This document shows positions 25,401 through 32,522 of a DNA stretch of 39,327 nucleotides, piece by piece (positions within the stretch are counted from its first letter, which is position 1; each line of letters opens with the position of its first letter). A program made the translations under genes and the position numbers. The notes below the pieces were generated by a model, which did no database searches, was not told the origin of the DNA, and worked only from the letters and a program-made list of their open reading frames with translations. This stretch comes from JAVXNW01 sp036645575. Its GTDB lineage: Bacteria > Bacillota > Clostridia > Christensenellales > Aristaeellaceae. The stretch lies in assembly GCA_036645575.1 (NCBI GenBank), contig JAVXNW010000008.1, positions 1-39,327 of the forward strand. Reading direction: 5' to 3'.

Positions 25401-26488
25401 AGGGCAAAAACGACATCATGCGCCTGCTCAACGAGGGGCAAGTGCAGTACGTCATCTCGACGTCGAGCAAGGGCGCGCTACCGCAGCGGGACAGCGTGCA
25501 GCTCAGGCGCAAGGCGGTCGAGCGCGGGATCGCGTGCCTCACCAGCTTAGATACGGCAAACGCGCTGTTTGACGCGATCAAGAGCGGCTACAACGCAAGC
25601 AACATCGAGCTGATCGACATTGCGCACCTGCCCACGCGCAAGCAAAAGCTCAAGTTCATCAAGATGCGCGCCAGCGGCAACGACTACATCTATTTCGACT
25701 GCTTTGCGCAGAAGATCGACAGCCCCGAAGCGCTGAGCGTGTGGCTGTCCAGCCGCAAAAACGCGATCGGCGGCGACGGCATTGTGCTGATTGAGCAAAG
25801 CCCTGTGGCGGACGCGCGGATGCGCATGTTCAACCGCGACGGGAGCGGCGCGGAGGTGTCGGGCAACGCCATGCGCTGCGTCGCAAAATACCTCTACGAT
25901 TCAGAGCGCGTGCCGCACGAGCGCAGGAACCTCACGATCGAGACGGGCGGGCGCGTGCACGAGGCCAAGCTGTACGTGCGCGACCGCGCGGTGTACTCCG
26001 TATCGGTGGGAATGGGTCGCCCCGACTTCACGCCCGCCAATGTCCCGGTGGCGCTCGAGGGCGAGCAGGTGCTCGCGCATCCCTACGCGCTGGATGGGCG
26101 CACGTTTGAGATCACGTGCGTGTCGATGGGCAACCCGCACTGCGTGGTGTTTGTAGACCATGTGGACTCGATTGATCTCGAAAAATGGGGCCCGCTGCTT
26201 GAGCGCGCGCCGATCTTCCCAAGGCGCGCAAACGTGACCTTTGCGCGGGTGCAAAGCCCCACGACGCTTGAGATGCGCGTGTGGGAGCGGGGAATTGGCG
26301 AGACGCAGGCGTGCGGAACCGCGGCGTGCGCGGCGGTCGCGGCGGCGGTCAAGCTGGGCTACTGCCCGCGCGCGAAGGACATATCGGTGCTGCTGCCGGG
26401 CGGCGCGATGGTGATCCGCGAGGACGAGGGCAGCATCACGATGACGGGCGACGCGCAGCTGGACTTCTCGGGGGAGGTAGACATCTGA
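22442..26488 (+). CDS. carB: Carbamoyl-phosphate synthase large subunit fused to a DapF-like epimerase domain
   Basis: A 1348-residue fusion. Residues 1 to about 1068 are a complete CarB: first ATP-grasp half (KRVMLIGSGPIVIGQAAEFD), a linking domain, second half starting near 548 (KRAIVFGSGPIRIGQGIEFD), and an MGS-like allosteric domain (about 937-1068). From about 1069 (LKFIKMRASGNDYIYFD) to the end it is a diaminopimelate epimerase fold, with GGDGIVLIE, FNRDGSGAEVSGNAMR, MGNPHCVVFV, ERGIGETQACGTAACA. The second catalytic cysteine (ACGTA) is present, but the first, in the N-x-D-G-[ST]-x4-C-G-N pattern, is Ser1140 (TCG at 25859). No stop or ribosome binding site separates the parts. GGAGG precedes ATG 22442, two bases after carA. 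CarB makes carbamoyl phosphate for arginine and pyrimidines; the second part may epimerise diaminopimelate or a related compound. Confidence 0.94.
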   Translation: MPLCKDLKRVMLIGSGPIVIGQAAEFDYAGTQACRTLKSLGLEVILVNPNPATIMTDSAVADEIFIEPLSLEVLRRIIQKTKPDGLLSTLGGQNGLTLSMQLAREGFLEKMGVRLLGARLETIDKSEDRQMFKDTMLEIGQPCIPSLVVTTVEAALAFAKTIGYPVIVRPAFTLGGSGGGIAPSEDALREIAWTGLEASPIRQILVEKCISGWKEIEFEVLRDGAGNAITVCSMENIDPVGVHTGDSIVIAPAVTLAAPEYGMLRQAAFDIVEALGVEGGCNVQFALEPESFTYAVIEVNPRVSRSSALASKATGYPIAKVAAQIAVGLRLDEIPNVVTGQTTAFFEPTIDYVVVKFPRWPFDKFVYAKRSLGTQMKATGEVMAIAPTFEMALMKAIRGAEIRMETPRLKKLAPLATEDVVAGASHATDERLFFVYEALSRGVSVEEIHALTMIDEWFLAKLLNLSSMEKALAQGELTDEKYRAAKRMGFMDKTIASLSGQKIARPMTAVYKMVDTCAAEFEAVTPYFYATYDAENEAALFRAARPSGKKRAIVFGSGPIRIGQGIEFDYASVHCVWTLKAAGYEVAMVNNNPETVSTDFDTADRLYFEPLTPEDVYAVIQTEQPDGVVVAFGGQTAIKLTRALDDMGIPILGTGANAIDAAEDREKFDALLEKLSIKRPEGSSVHTTEQALSVAHALGYPVLIRPSYVLGGQNMIIAFEDEEIVRYMALILSQGVTDPILIDKYLMGTEVEIDAVCDGEDVLIPGIMEHIERAGVHSGDSMAVYPAWNLNGPITERLIECTAKLAKGLQTVGLINIQYVIYESEVYVIEANPRASRTIPYISKVTGLPIVDVATRVMLGEKLRDIGYGTGLYRLSPFCAVKVPVFSFEKLTDADTLLGPEMKSTGEVLGVGRTMGEAVYKGLLAGGSKMAHTGSALMAVRDRDKREAVKLGRTMLDLGFKLYATEGTARALARAGLESTHVGKLHEGKNDIMRLLNEGQVQYVISTSSKGALPQRDSVQLRRKAVERGIACLTSLDTANALFDAIKSGYNASNIELIDIAHLPTRKQKLKFIKMRASGNDYIYFDCFAQKIDSPEALSVWLSSRKNAIGGDGIVLIEQSPVADARMRMFNRDGSGAEVSGNAMRCVAKYLYDSERVPHERRNLTIETGGRVHEAKLYVRDRAVYSVSVGMGRPDFTPANVPVALEGEQVLAHPYALDGRTFEITCVSMGNPHCVVFVDHVDSIDLEKWGPLLERAPIFPRRANVTFARVQSPTTLEMRVWERGIGETQACGTAACAAVAAAVKLGYCPRAKDISVLLPGGAMVIREDEGSITMTGDAQLDFSGEVDI

Positions 26489-26991
26489 TGGCCGAAAAGC
26501 CCCTCGTCACCAACGTGATGCGGCTGCTCAAGCAGGGGCATATCGCCTATGCGCCGCTCTATTACGACTTGGCGGGCGAGACGTTTTCCGGAGACGCCGT
26601 GTGCCGGGCACTCGGCGCGGACGCGCGGCGCAGCTTTAAGACGCTGTGCGCGCGCGGCGAAAGGCAGGGCGTGGCGGTGTTCGTCGTGCCGATCGCCGGG
26701 GAATTGGACCTCAAGTGCGCGGCGCAAGCGCTGGCGGACAAAAAGGTGCAATTGGTGCACGTGAAGGAGCTTCCCGCGCTGACCGGGTACGAGCGCGGGA
26801 GCGTGTCCCCCATCGGCATGAAGAAAAAATACCCGACGTTCATCGATCAGTCGGCGTGCGAATTTGAATTGATTCGCATAAGCGGCGGGCAAAAGGGCGT
26901 GTCCATCGAGCTTGACCCCAAGGCGCTTTCCGCCTATCTGGGCGCGCGCTTTTTCCCGCTTTGGCCGCCGGTGCAAGCAAATGAGTCCTAA
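26488..26991 (+). CDS. ybaK: Cys-tRNA(Pro)/Cys-tRNA(Cys) deacylase, YbaK/EbsC family
   Basis: A 167-residue trans-editing protein that hydrolyses cysteine misattached to tRNA-Pro. Signs are the family opening VTNVMRLLKQGHIAYAPLYY, the FKTLCARG segment carrying the conserved catalytic lysine, VFVVPIAGELDLKCAAQALADKK, and ERGSVSPIGMKKKYPTFIDQ. The ATG overlaps the stop of the carB fusion (TGATG), with GGGGAGGT about 11 bases upstream, so it is translationally coupled. Its role is unrelated to arginine synthesis; it may simply ride on the operon. A long perfect hairpin follows. Confidence 0.92.
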   Translation: MAEKPLVTNVMRLLKQGHIAYAPLYYDLAGETFSGDAVCRALGADARRSFKTLCARGERQGVAVFVVPIAGELDLKCAAQALADKKVQLVHVKELPALTGYERGSVSPIGMKKKYPTFIDQSACEFELIRISGGQKGVSIELDPKALSAYLGARFFPLWPPVQANES

Positions 26992-27024
26992 GGGACCGCC
27001 GATTGTACAAAACAGCCCAGTTCA

Positions 27025-27056
27025 GCCCGCAAAGGCGATGAATCGCCTTTGCGGGC
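27025..27056 (+). terminator. Long perfect hairpin ending the arg-car-ybaK cluster
   Basis: GCCCGCAAAGGCGA (27025-27038), loop TGAA, TCGCCTTTGCGGGC (27043-27056): a 14-base perfect stem, followed by TTTGCAATATTT. The tail is only moderately T-rich, but stem strength and position support termination. Confidence 0.75.
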
Positions 27057-27125
27057 TTTGCAATATTTAACTATTTATTTACGTCTAAATGCTTCTTGTA
27101 GTCATTATTCCAAGGGCCATCCGGG

Positions 27126-27154
27126 TTGACAAGCATTCTCACAGCCTGTATGAT
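27126..27154 (+). promoter_or_regulatory. Strong promoter of the RAYT-like gene
   Basis: TTGACA (27126-27131), 17-base spacer, TATGAT (27149-27154). Start expected near 27161, about 40 bases before the gene. Confidence 0.75.
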
Positions 27155-27199
27155 AGACGCAGGATGTAAACAATATGGCGAATGGGAGGAATGGTCAAC

Positions 27200-27958
27200 A
27201 TGGATAAAGGGCGTTGGGATGATGTGTACCACATTGTGATGCGGGGCATTACGCGGCGGCAGGTTTTCCTAGACGAAGAGGACTGTGCGAAGATGGTGGC
27301 GCTTCTGAAATACTGCAAGGGGATCGGGGACTTTACGCTGTACGCGTACTGCGTGGCGGGGGACGCGCTGCACATGCTGATTGGGCTGACGCGGGCCTCG
27401 GTTAAGCTGCTGTTTGGGACGATTGAGCAGGTGTACGTGCCGTGGTATAACGGCAAATACGAGCGCAGCGGCGCGGTATTTGAGGAGCGGCTCAAGTGCA
27501 TTCCGGTGAACTGCGACGAGGACCTGATCGACGACATGGCGTCCATTCACCTAGAGCCGGTTCGGCAGGGGTTTGTCCAGGCGCCGGGCGAGTACCGGTA
27601 CTCGAGCTTTCAGGACTACCGGGCGGCGGACGGGAACACGCTAGCCAGCACGGGCTGCCTGAAGGCGCTGATTCCGGAAGACCAGTTCGACCTTGTGCAC
27701 GCGCTGCCGCCGCATGGGCTCCGGCTGAACGAGAAAAACGCGTGGGCGCTGGCCAAATTGCTTGCGGGCATAACGAGCGCAGCGGGGTTCCGGGCACTTG
27801 CGCAGGACGCGCTTGGCAATCTATTGCGGACGATGAACGCGCGCGGCGTGCAAAAGCGGATTCTGCGGCACATGACGGGGCTCAATCCCAAGGCGCTTGA
27901 CCTGCTGCTGGCCGGCGGGGCGTCGATGCGTGCGCCGGCCCGGCGCGACGCGCACTGA
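27200..27958 (+). CDS. RAYT/Y1-transposase-like protein with degenerate active site
   Basis: A 252-residue relative of REP-associated tyrosine transposases (Y1/IS200-like fold): YHIVMRGITRRQVFLDEED at 10-28, LYAYCVAGDALHMLIGL at 48-63, IHLEPVRQGFV at 116-126, PGEYRYSSFQDY at 129-140. Two catalytic features are missing. The metal-binding H-x-H of the usual NHVHLL reads DALHML (first His is Ala56), and the tyrosine normally just before IHxNPVR is Ser115. The C-terminal ~110 residues are not recognised but contain a helical stretch (LLRTMNARGVQKRILRHMTG) that may bind DNA. The frame is open and has a strong promoter and ribosome binding site (GGGAGG, 10 bases before ATG 27200). This suggests a retained, repurposed DNA-binding protein more than an active element. 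Confidence 0.8.
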   Translation: MDKGRWDDVYHIVMRGITRRQVFLDEEDCAKMVALLKYCKGIGDFTLYAYCVAGDALHMLIGLTRASVKLLFGTIEQVYVPWYNGKYERSGAVFEERLKCIPVNCDEDLIDDMASIHLEPVRQGFVQAPGEYRYSSFQDYRAADGNTLASTGCLKALIPEDQFDLVHALPPHGLRLNEKNAWALAKLLAGITSAAGFRALAQDALGNLLRTMNARGVQKRILRHMTGLNPKALDLLLAGGASMRAPARRDAH

Positions 27959-28143
27959 GCGTGCGCGGGCGCGCAGTGATCGCCCGGGGGGAGGGTGCTC
28001 CTCGCGCGCGGTTTCAGGTATCCGCGTGGCGGAAAACAGGAAGAAAGCGAAATTCATCCCTATAACAAAAAAATTGATGCCCCTTTGTTCAATAATTGGC
28101 CGGTTTTTTTGCTTGACCAGTAGTAATTTTCCTGTCCATGTAG

Positions 28144-28149
28144 TATAAT
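28144..28149 (+). promoter_or_regulatory. Possible -10 box before glgC
   Basis: TATAAT at 28144-28149 lies 77 bases before glgC. No -35 is found at the right distance; a TTGACC at 28113 is 25 bases away. A GNRA-capped hairpin (GTCCG GAAA CGGAC, 28182-28195) lies in the leader. The rest of 27959-28226 shows no gene. Confidence 0.35.
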
Positions 28150-28226
28150 GTTATTAACTGGTTAGCACTACACCTGCCAGTGTCCGGAAACGGACGATTG
28201 TTGTGATTAAAGGAGATGATCAACGG

Positions 28227-29417
28227 ATGCACAAGAAGCAATGCATCGCCATGTTGCTCGCAGGGGGTCAGGGCAGCAGGTTGGGCCTTCTGACCAAGAC
28301 AATGGCCAAGCCCGCCATACCCTTTGGCGGCAAATACCGCATCATTGATTTTCCGCTGTCAAACTGTTCTAATTCAGGGATTGATGTGGTTGGCGTATTG
28401 ACCCAGTATCAGCCGCTTGAGTTGAACCGCTACATCGGCTCGGGCCAACCGTGGGATCTTGACCTCAACAACGGCGGCGTATTTGTGTTGCCGCCCTATG
28501 TCAAGGGGAAAATCGGCGAGTGGTATCGCGGTACCGCAAACGCCATTTACCAAAACATCCCGTTTATCGAGCAGTACGATCCGGAGTATGTGCTGATTTT
28601 GTCGGGCGACCACATCTACAAAATGGACTACAACGACATGCTCGACAAACACCGCCGCGCCAAGGCGGACTGCACGATCGCGGTGCGCCCGGTGCCGTGG
28701 GCCGACGCGCCCTCCTTTGGCATCATGAACACCGACGCGAGCGACCGGATCATCGAATTTGAGGAAAAACCCAAGCAGCCCAAGAGCAATCGCGCCTCGA
28801 TGGGCGTGTACATCTTCAACTGGGCGGTGCTCAAGAAGTACCTTGAGGACGACGAGGCCAACCCCAACTCCCACAACGACTTTGGCAAAAACATCATACC
28901 CGGCATGTTGAGCGACGGGCTCAAGCTGATGGCCTACAACTTTGAGGACTATTGGAAGGACGTCGGCACCATTCAGTCGCTATGGGAGAGCAACATGGAC
29001 CTGATCTCCGATCCGCCCGCGTTCAACCTGTACGACAAGGCCTGGCGCATCTATGGCAGAAACCCCATCATGCCGCCGCACTTTATCGGCGACAACGCGG
29101 TGGTTGACGGCAGCATGGTGACCGAGGGGTGCGAGGTGTACGGCGTCGCGCTCAGGAGCGTGTTGTTTGCCGATGTCACCATTGAGCAAAACGCCATCGT
29201 GGAGGACAGCGTCATCATGCCCGGCTCGGTCATCAAGTCCGGCGCGATCGTCAAGCGGTCGATCGTAGGCGAAAACAGCGTGGTCACTGAAGGGTGCCGC
29301 GTGGGCGACGGGCTGGACAGCCCGATCGCATTGGTCGGCTCAAACGTCGTATTGCCTGCGGGGCACATTGTTCCGCCGGGCGAGCAATCTGACGGCCTGA
29401 AGGAGGAAGCGCAATGA
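28227..29417 (+). CDS. glgC: Glucose-1-phosphate adenylyltransferase, catalytic subunit
   Basis: Makes ADP-glucose from ATP and glucose-1-phosphate, the committed step of glycogen synthesis. The 396-residue protein has the nucleotidyltransferase start LLAGGQGSRLGLLTKTMAKP, the YRIIDFPLSNCSNSGI segment, GDHIYKMDY with the metal-binding Asp, FEEKPKQPKSNRASMG, and a C-terminal left-handed beta-helix region (EGCEVYGVALRSVLF to VGENSVVTEGC). ATG 28227 is chosen because GGAG lies about 11 bases upstream and the protein then starts right before the nucleotide-binding strand. The stop overlaps the glgD start (ATGA). Confidence 0.95.
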   Translation: MHKKQCIAMLLAGGQGSRLGLLTKTMAKPAIPFGGKYRIIDFPLSNCSNSGIDVVGVLTQYQPLELNRYIGSGQPWDLDLNNGGVFVLPPYVKGKIGEWYRGTANAIYQNIPFIEQYDPEYVLILSGDHIYKMDYNDMLDKHRRAKADCTIAVRPVPWADAPSFGIMNTDASDRIIEFEEKPKQPKSNRASMGVYIFNWAVLKKYLEDDEANPNSHNDFGKNIIPGMLSDGLKLMAYNFEDYWKDVGTIQSLWESNMDLISDPPAFNLYDKAWRIYGRNPIMPPHFIGDNAVVDGSMVTEGCEVYGVALRSVLFADVTIEQNAIVEDSVIMPGSVIKSGAIVKRSIVGENSVVTEGCRVGDGLDSPIALVGSNVVLPAGHIVPPGEQSDGLKEEAQ

Positions 29418-30544
29418 AGGACGTAATGGGGCTGATCTACACCACCAAGGACGATATTGCGCTGCGCGAGCTGACCATCTCCCGCGCCGTGGCGGCGCTC
29501 CCGGTCATCGGTCGGTACCGCATCATCGACTTCGTCTTGAGCAGCATGGTCAATTCCGGCATCAAAAACGTGGGCATCATCATGCAGAAAAACTACCACT
29601 CGCTGATGGATCACTTAGGCGCGGGCAAGGAGTGGGATCTGCACACCAAGAACGACGGTCTGTTCATCCTGCCGCCGTTCCAGACCCGCGAAAACGTGGG
29701 CACCTACGAGGGCACCATTGACGGCCTTCGCTCAAACATCAGCTACCTGCGCCGCTCCAAGCAGGAGTACGTCATCATGTCGGGCAGCTATTCGGTTTTC
29801 AACACCACCTTCAACGACATGGTAGCCGAGCACATTGAAAAGGGCGCCGACATCACCATGATGTACACCCGGGAGCCCTTTGACAACCGCATCTCCTCCT
29901 CCACGATCGGCCAGCACAACTTCCTCAAGCTGGACGCGGAGGGCAACGTGCTCGACATCGAGGTCGGGCCGAACCCGCCCACCTACGACTGCTTCTCGAT
30001 GAGCGTGCTTCTAATGAAGCGAAAGCTGCTCCTGCACATGATCGATCAGGCGGTTTCGCACGGCATGCACGACATGCACCGCGATATCCAGATGAACTAC
30101 CTGCGCCCCAATGTGCTCAAAATTCGCGGCTACGAGTACAAGGGCTATCACAAGCGCGTCGAGTCCATCCCCAGCTTCTTCCACCTAAACATGGACATGC
30201 TCGACACCGAGCGCCGGCACGCCTTCTTTGACGCACACCCGGTCTACACCAAGGTGCGCGACGAGGTGCCCGCCAAGTTCGCGCTTGGCGCGCGCGCCGT
30301 CAATTCACTGGTCGCGGACGGCTGCATCATCGAGGGAACGGTCGAAAACAGCGTGTTATTCCGTGGCGTGCGCGTGCGGCGTGGCGCCATCGTGCGCAAT
30401 TCCATCCTGATGCAGGAATGCGACATCAGCGAGAACGTCGAGCTTGAAAACGTGATCTTCGACAAGGCCGTCACCATCCGGTCCGGGAAATTGATCGGCC
30501 AGAGCGAATACCCGATCGTGATCGGCAAAAATATGACGCTGTAG
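29414..30544 (+). CDS. glgD: Glucose-1-phosphate adenylyltransferase regulatory subunit GlgD
   Basis: A 376-residue paralogue of GlgC found with it in Bacillota, where GlgD has little activity itself but changes the kinetics of GlgC. The nucleotidyltransferase fold is kept (RYRIIDFVLSSMVNSGIKN, DGLFILPPFQ), but the glycine-rich loop is replaced by VMGLIYTTKDD. The GlgC motif GDHIYKMDY reads GSYSVFNTTF, losing the catalytic Asp. The beta-helix C-terminus is intact (GCIIEGTVENSVLFRGVRV). The start overlaps the glgC stop by four bases, with AAGGAGG upstream, giving matched expression of the two subunits. Confidence 0.94.
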   Translation: MKDVMGLIYTTKDDIALRELTISRAVAALPVIGRYRIIDFVLSSMVNSGIKNVGIIMQKNYHSLMDHLGAGKEWDLHTKNDGLFILPPFQTRENVGTYEGTIDGLRSNISYLRRSKQEYVIMSGSYSVFNTTFNDMVAEHIEKGADITMMYTREPFDNRISSSTIGQHNFLKLDAEGNVLDIEVGPNPPTYDCFSMSVLLMKRKLLLHMIDQAVSHGMHDMHRDIQMNYLRPNVLKIRGYEYKGYHKRVESIPSFFHLNMDMLDTERRHAFFDAHPVYTKVRDEVPAKFALGARAVNSLVADGCIIEGTVENSVLFRGVRVRRGAIVRNSILMQECDISENVELENVIFDKAVTIRSGKLIGQSEYPIVIGKNMTL

Positions 30545-30547
30545 CGC

Positions 30548-30687
30548 CAGCCCGGCACTGCGGTGCCGCGCTGTCGCTCACGCGGTTATTGAACGCGAAA
30601 GGTGGGCTGCTCGCCCCCTTTCACACTATCCCCTCGAGCTGTACGTCCTTGCTGTGGCATTCTCCAGCCCGGCACTGCCGTGCCGGG
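30548..30687. repeat. Two copies of a CAGCCCGGCACTGC hairpin repeat
   Basis: CAGCCCGGCACTGC begins copies at 30548 and 30665. The first folds as CGGCAC/GTGCCG with an outer CAGC/GCTG; the second as a perfect 8-base stem CCCGGCAC/GTGCCGGG (30668-30687). They flank the gap between the convergent glgD and flippase genes, each close to a stop codon. They may be terminators or a REP-like repeat; neither has a T-run. No gene is seen in 30545-30693. Confidence 0.55.
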
Positions 30688-30693
30688 TCACGC

Positions 30694-32358
30694 CTATTCC
30701 TCCGCTTCCTCTATCGCGCGCTCCAACGCTTGCTCCTGCGTCAGCGGCGCGCCTTGCGCCACTTCAACCGCGCCCTGCGGCGCTTCAACCGCCTTGCGCC
30801 GCAACGCGCGCCGCTTTATCTGCGCCAAAATCATCTGCGCCCGCTTTACCGCGTCGCGATACGGCGCCGATTTATGGTACAGCAGGATCATTAGCCCGTT
30901 CGGAATCACCACGCACAGCCCCATCCGGATCACAAATGCCGCGTATACATTCCCCACCACTTCGCTCACGCAATCGCCTAGCACATACGTCGCCCCGCAA
31001 CTCACAACCGCGATCGCCAGATGCACAAGATACGTGCGCGCATAGATCATCGGCGACTTTTCAAATACCTTCAAAAACACCAGCCGCGAATCATACCACA
31101 ATTGCGTCAGGATCATCGACAGCCCCGTCGCCATCAGTACCCCCACGACGCCCCAGAACTGAACCAGCACAAAGTCCAGAATCAAGTTGAGCGCCGCCGT
31201 CGCCAGCGGCCGGAACTTGCCCTGCCGGAACAGCCCGTTCGAGTTGCGAAACGCGTTGAGCGGGCGCATGTTCCCCTGCACATAAAAGTTAAACGCCAGC
31301 GCAAACAACACCGGCTTGCTTAACACGTACCGCGAACTCAGCCAGATATCCCGAACAAATGGCTCCGTCAGGCACAACAGCGACGTCGTGCAAAACAGCA
31401 CTACCCAGAACGAGATAAAATACGCGGTCTCAAATACCTCATACTGACGCTTGGATCCCGCCGTCGACGCCATCGCGCCAAGGCTTGGCGTAAACGACTG
31501 ATAAAACTGCACAATGGTCATGTTGATCGTCGTAAAGATCAGCCGGTAATTGCCCAGAAACCCCACCGCCATGACGCCCAGCGCCGGCGTCATCGAAATC
31601 ACAATCGAGTCGGTGCTGCTCAGCACCACCTGCGCCACCTTATAAAGCGCCAGCGCGCCCACGTCCACCAGCAGATGCTTGGTCTCCTGCTTGTTTAGCT
31701 TTGCGTCCCGATACAGCTTGATCTTGGGATACAGCTTGTCCGCCTTGCGCGAAATCACGTAGTTGCGCAACAGCTGCTCCACAATGTCCACCAGCAGGTA
31801 CAAGATGAAATTCCGGAACACCAACAGCACAAAACACTCGCACGCCACGCGCGCAAACGTGAAGCAAATCGCCGTCTTGCTGATCACGTACTGGCGCTCG
31901 CTCGCGGTGAGCAATGTGGACTTATACGCCAGCAGGTACGAGGACGCGTTGCTAAAGATGTACAGGCAGAAGATCAGCGTGATGCTCTCCTTGATGTCCG
32001 GCGCGCCTTTCACCATATACGGCAAAAGCGGCACGCACACCGCGCCCGTCAGCAGCACGAGCAGCGCGATCAGCCGATACGCCGTCTTATAAAAGTTCAT
32101 CAGCGCCGCCATGCGCTGAGCGTCGCCCTCCCGGATCGGCTTATACAGCGCATACGTAATCGCGCTGCCTATCCCCAGTTCCGCCAGCGACAACATGCTC
32201 AGAATGTCGGTGAACAGCGTCGATACGCCCGTGTACTGCATCCCCAGCGCGTAAATAAAGACCGTCTTGGTGACAAAATTCAACAGCTGCGCGATCAGCT
32301 TGAGGGCAAACCCCGCACCTGTATTGATGACGACACTTTCGCTATGTGACTTGGCCAT
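30694..32358 (-). CDS. Polysaccharide flippase-like membrane protein, MVF/Wzx superfamily
   Basis: A 554-residue integral membrane protein with roughly a dozen or more hydrophobic helices. The opening (SVVINTGAGFALKLIAQLLN) and the segment LAELGIGSAITYALYKPIREGD are typical of Wzx-like oligosaccharide flippases that move lipid-linked sugar units across the membrane. The C-terminus ends in a charged cytosolic tail rich in Glu and Ala. AAGGAGTT lies 12 bases before the ATG. The sulfotransferase gene lies upstream on the same strand, so the two may act on one surface glycan. The transported unit cannot be read from the sequence. Confidence 0.87.
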   Translation of the reverse strand: MAKSHSESVVINTGAGFALKLIAQLLNFVTKTVFIYALGMQYTGVSTLFTDILSMLSLAELGIGSAITYALYKPIREGDAQRMAALMNFYKTAYRLIALLVLLTGAVCVPLLPYMVKGAPDIKESITLIFCLYIFSNASSYLLAYKSTLLTASERQYVISKTAICFTFARVACECFVLLVFRNFILYLLVDIVEQLLRNYVISRKADKLYPKIKLYRDAKLNKQETKHLLVDVGALALYKVAQVVLSSTDSIVISMTPALGVMAVGFLGNYRLIFTTINMTIVQFYQSFTPSLGAMASTAGSKRQYEVFETAYFISFWVVLFCTTSLLCLTEPFVRDIWLSSRYVLSKPVLFALAFNFYVQGNMRPLNAFRNSNGLFRQGKFRPLATAALNLILDFVLVQFWGVVGVLMATGLSMILTQLWYDSRLVFLKVFEKSPMIYARTYLVHLAIAVVSCGATYVLGDCVSEVVGNVYAAFVIRMGLCVVIPNGLMILLYHKSAPYRDAVKRAQMILAQIKRRALRRKAVEAPQGAVEVAQGAPLTQEQALERAIEEAEE

Positions 32359-32399
32359 GCGTCTATTGGTAACTCCTTACACTTTACTCAACCTAAGTC

Positions 32400-32408
32400 A
32401 TTATAGCA
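32400..32408 (-). promoter_or_regulatory. Extended -10 promoter of the flippase gene
   Basis: On the minus strand TGC-TATAAT (plus 32400-32408) gives an extended -10. No good -35 is found at 17 bases. It lies about 40 bases upstream of the ATG, so the flippase may be transcribed apart from the sulfotransferase. Confidence 0.45.
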
Positions 32409-32522
32409 CACGCGTCAAGTCTCGACGCAAAAGGGCCGCCCCCGATATGGCATTTCTGCCTACCGAGCGCGGCCGTATCCGCCCACTGCCCGCCTCGCGC
32501 CTTGGCGGCGATGCCCCGTGCC

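Noticed and set aside
25664..26488. Separate dapF gene starting at the internal ATG 25664
   Set aside because: No ribosome binding site precedes it, and the DapF fold already begins before it (LKFIK), so the fusion reading is better.
28113..28149. TTGACC plus TATAAT as a full promoter for glgC
   Set aside because: The spacer is 25 bases, too long; only the -10 is kept, with low confidence.
29414..30544. GlgD as a broken GlgC duplicate
   Set aside because: Loss of the catalytic loop is normal for GlgD, and coupling to glgC is the usual arrangement.
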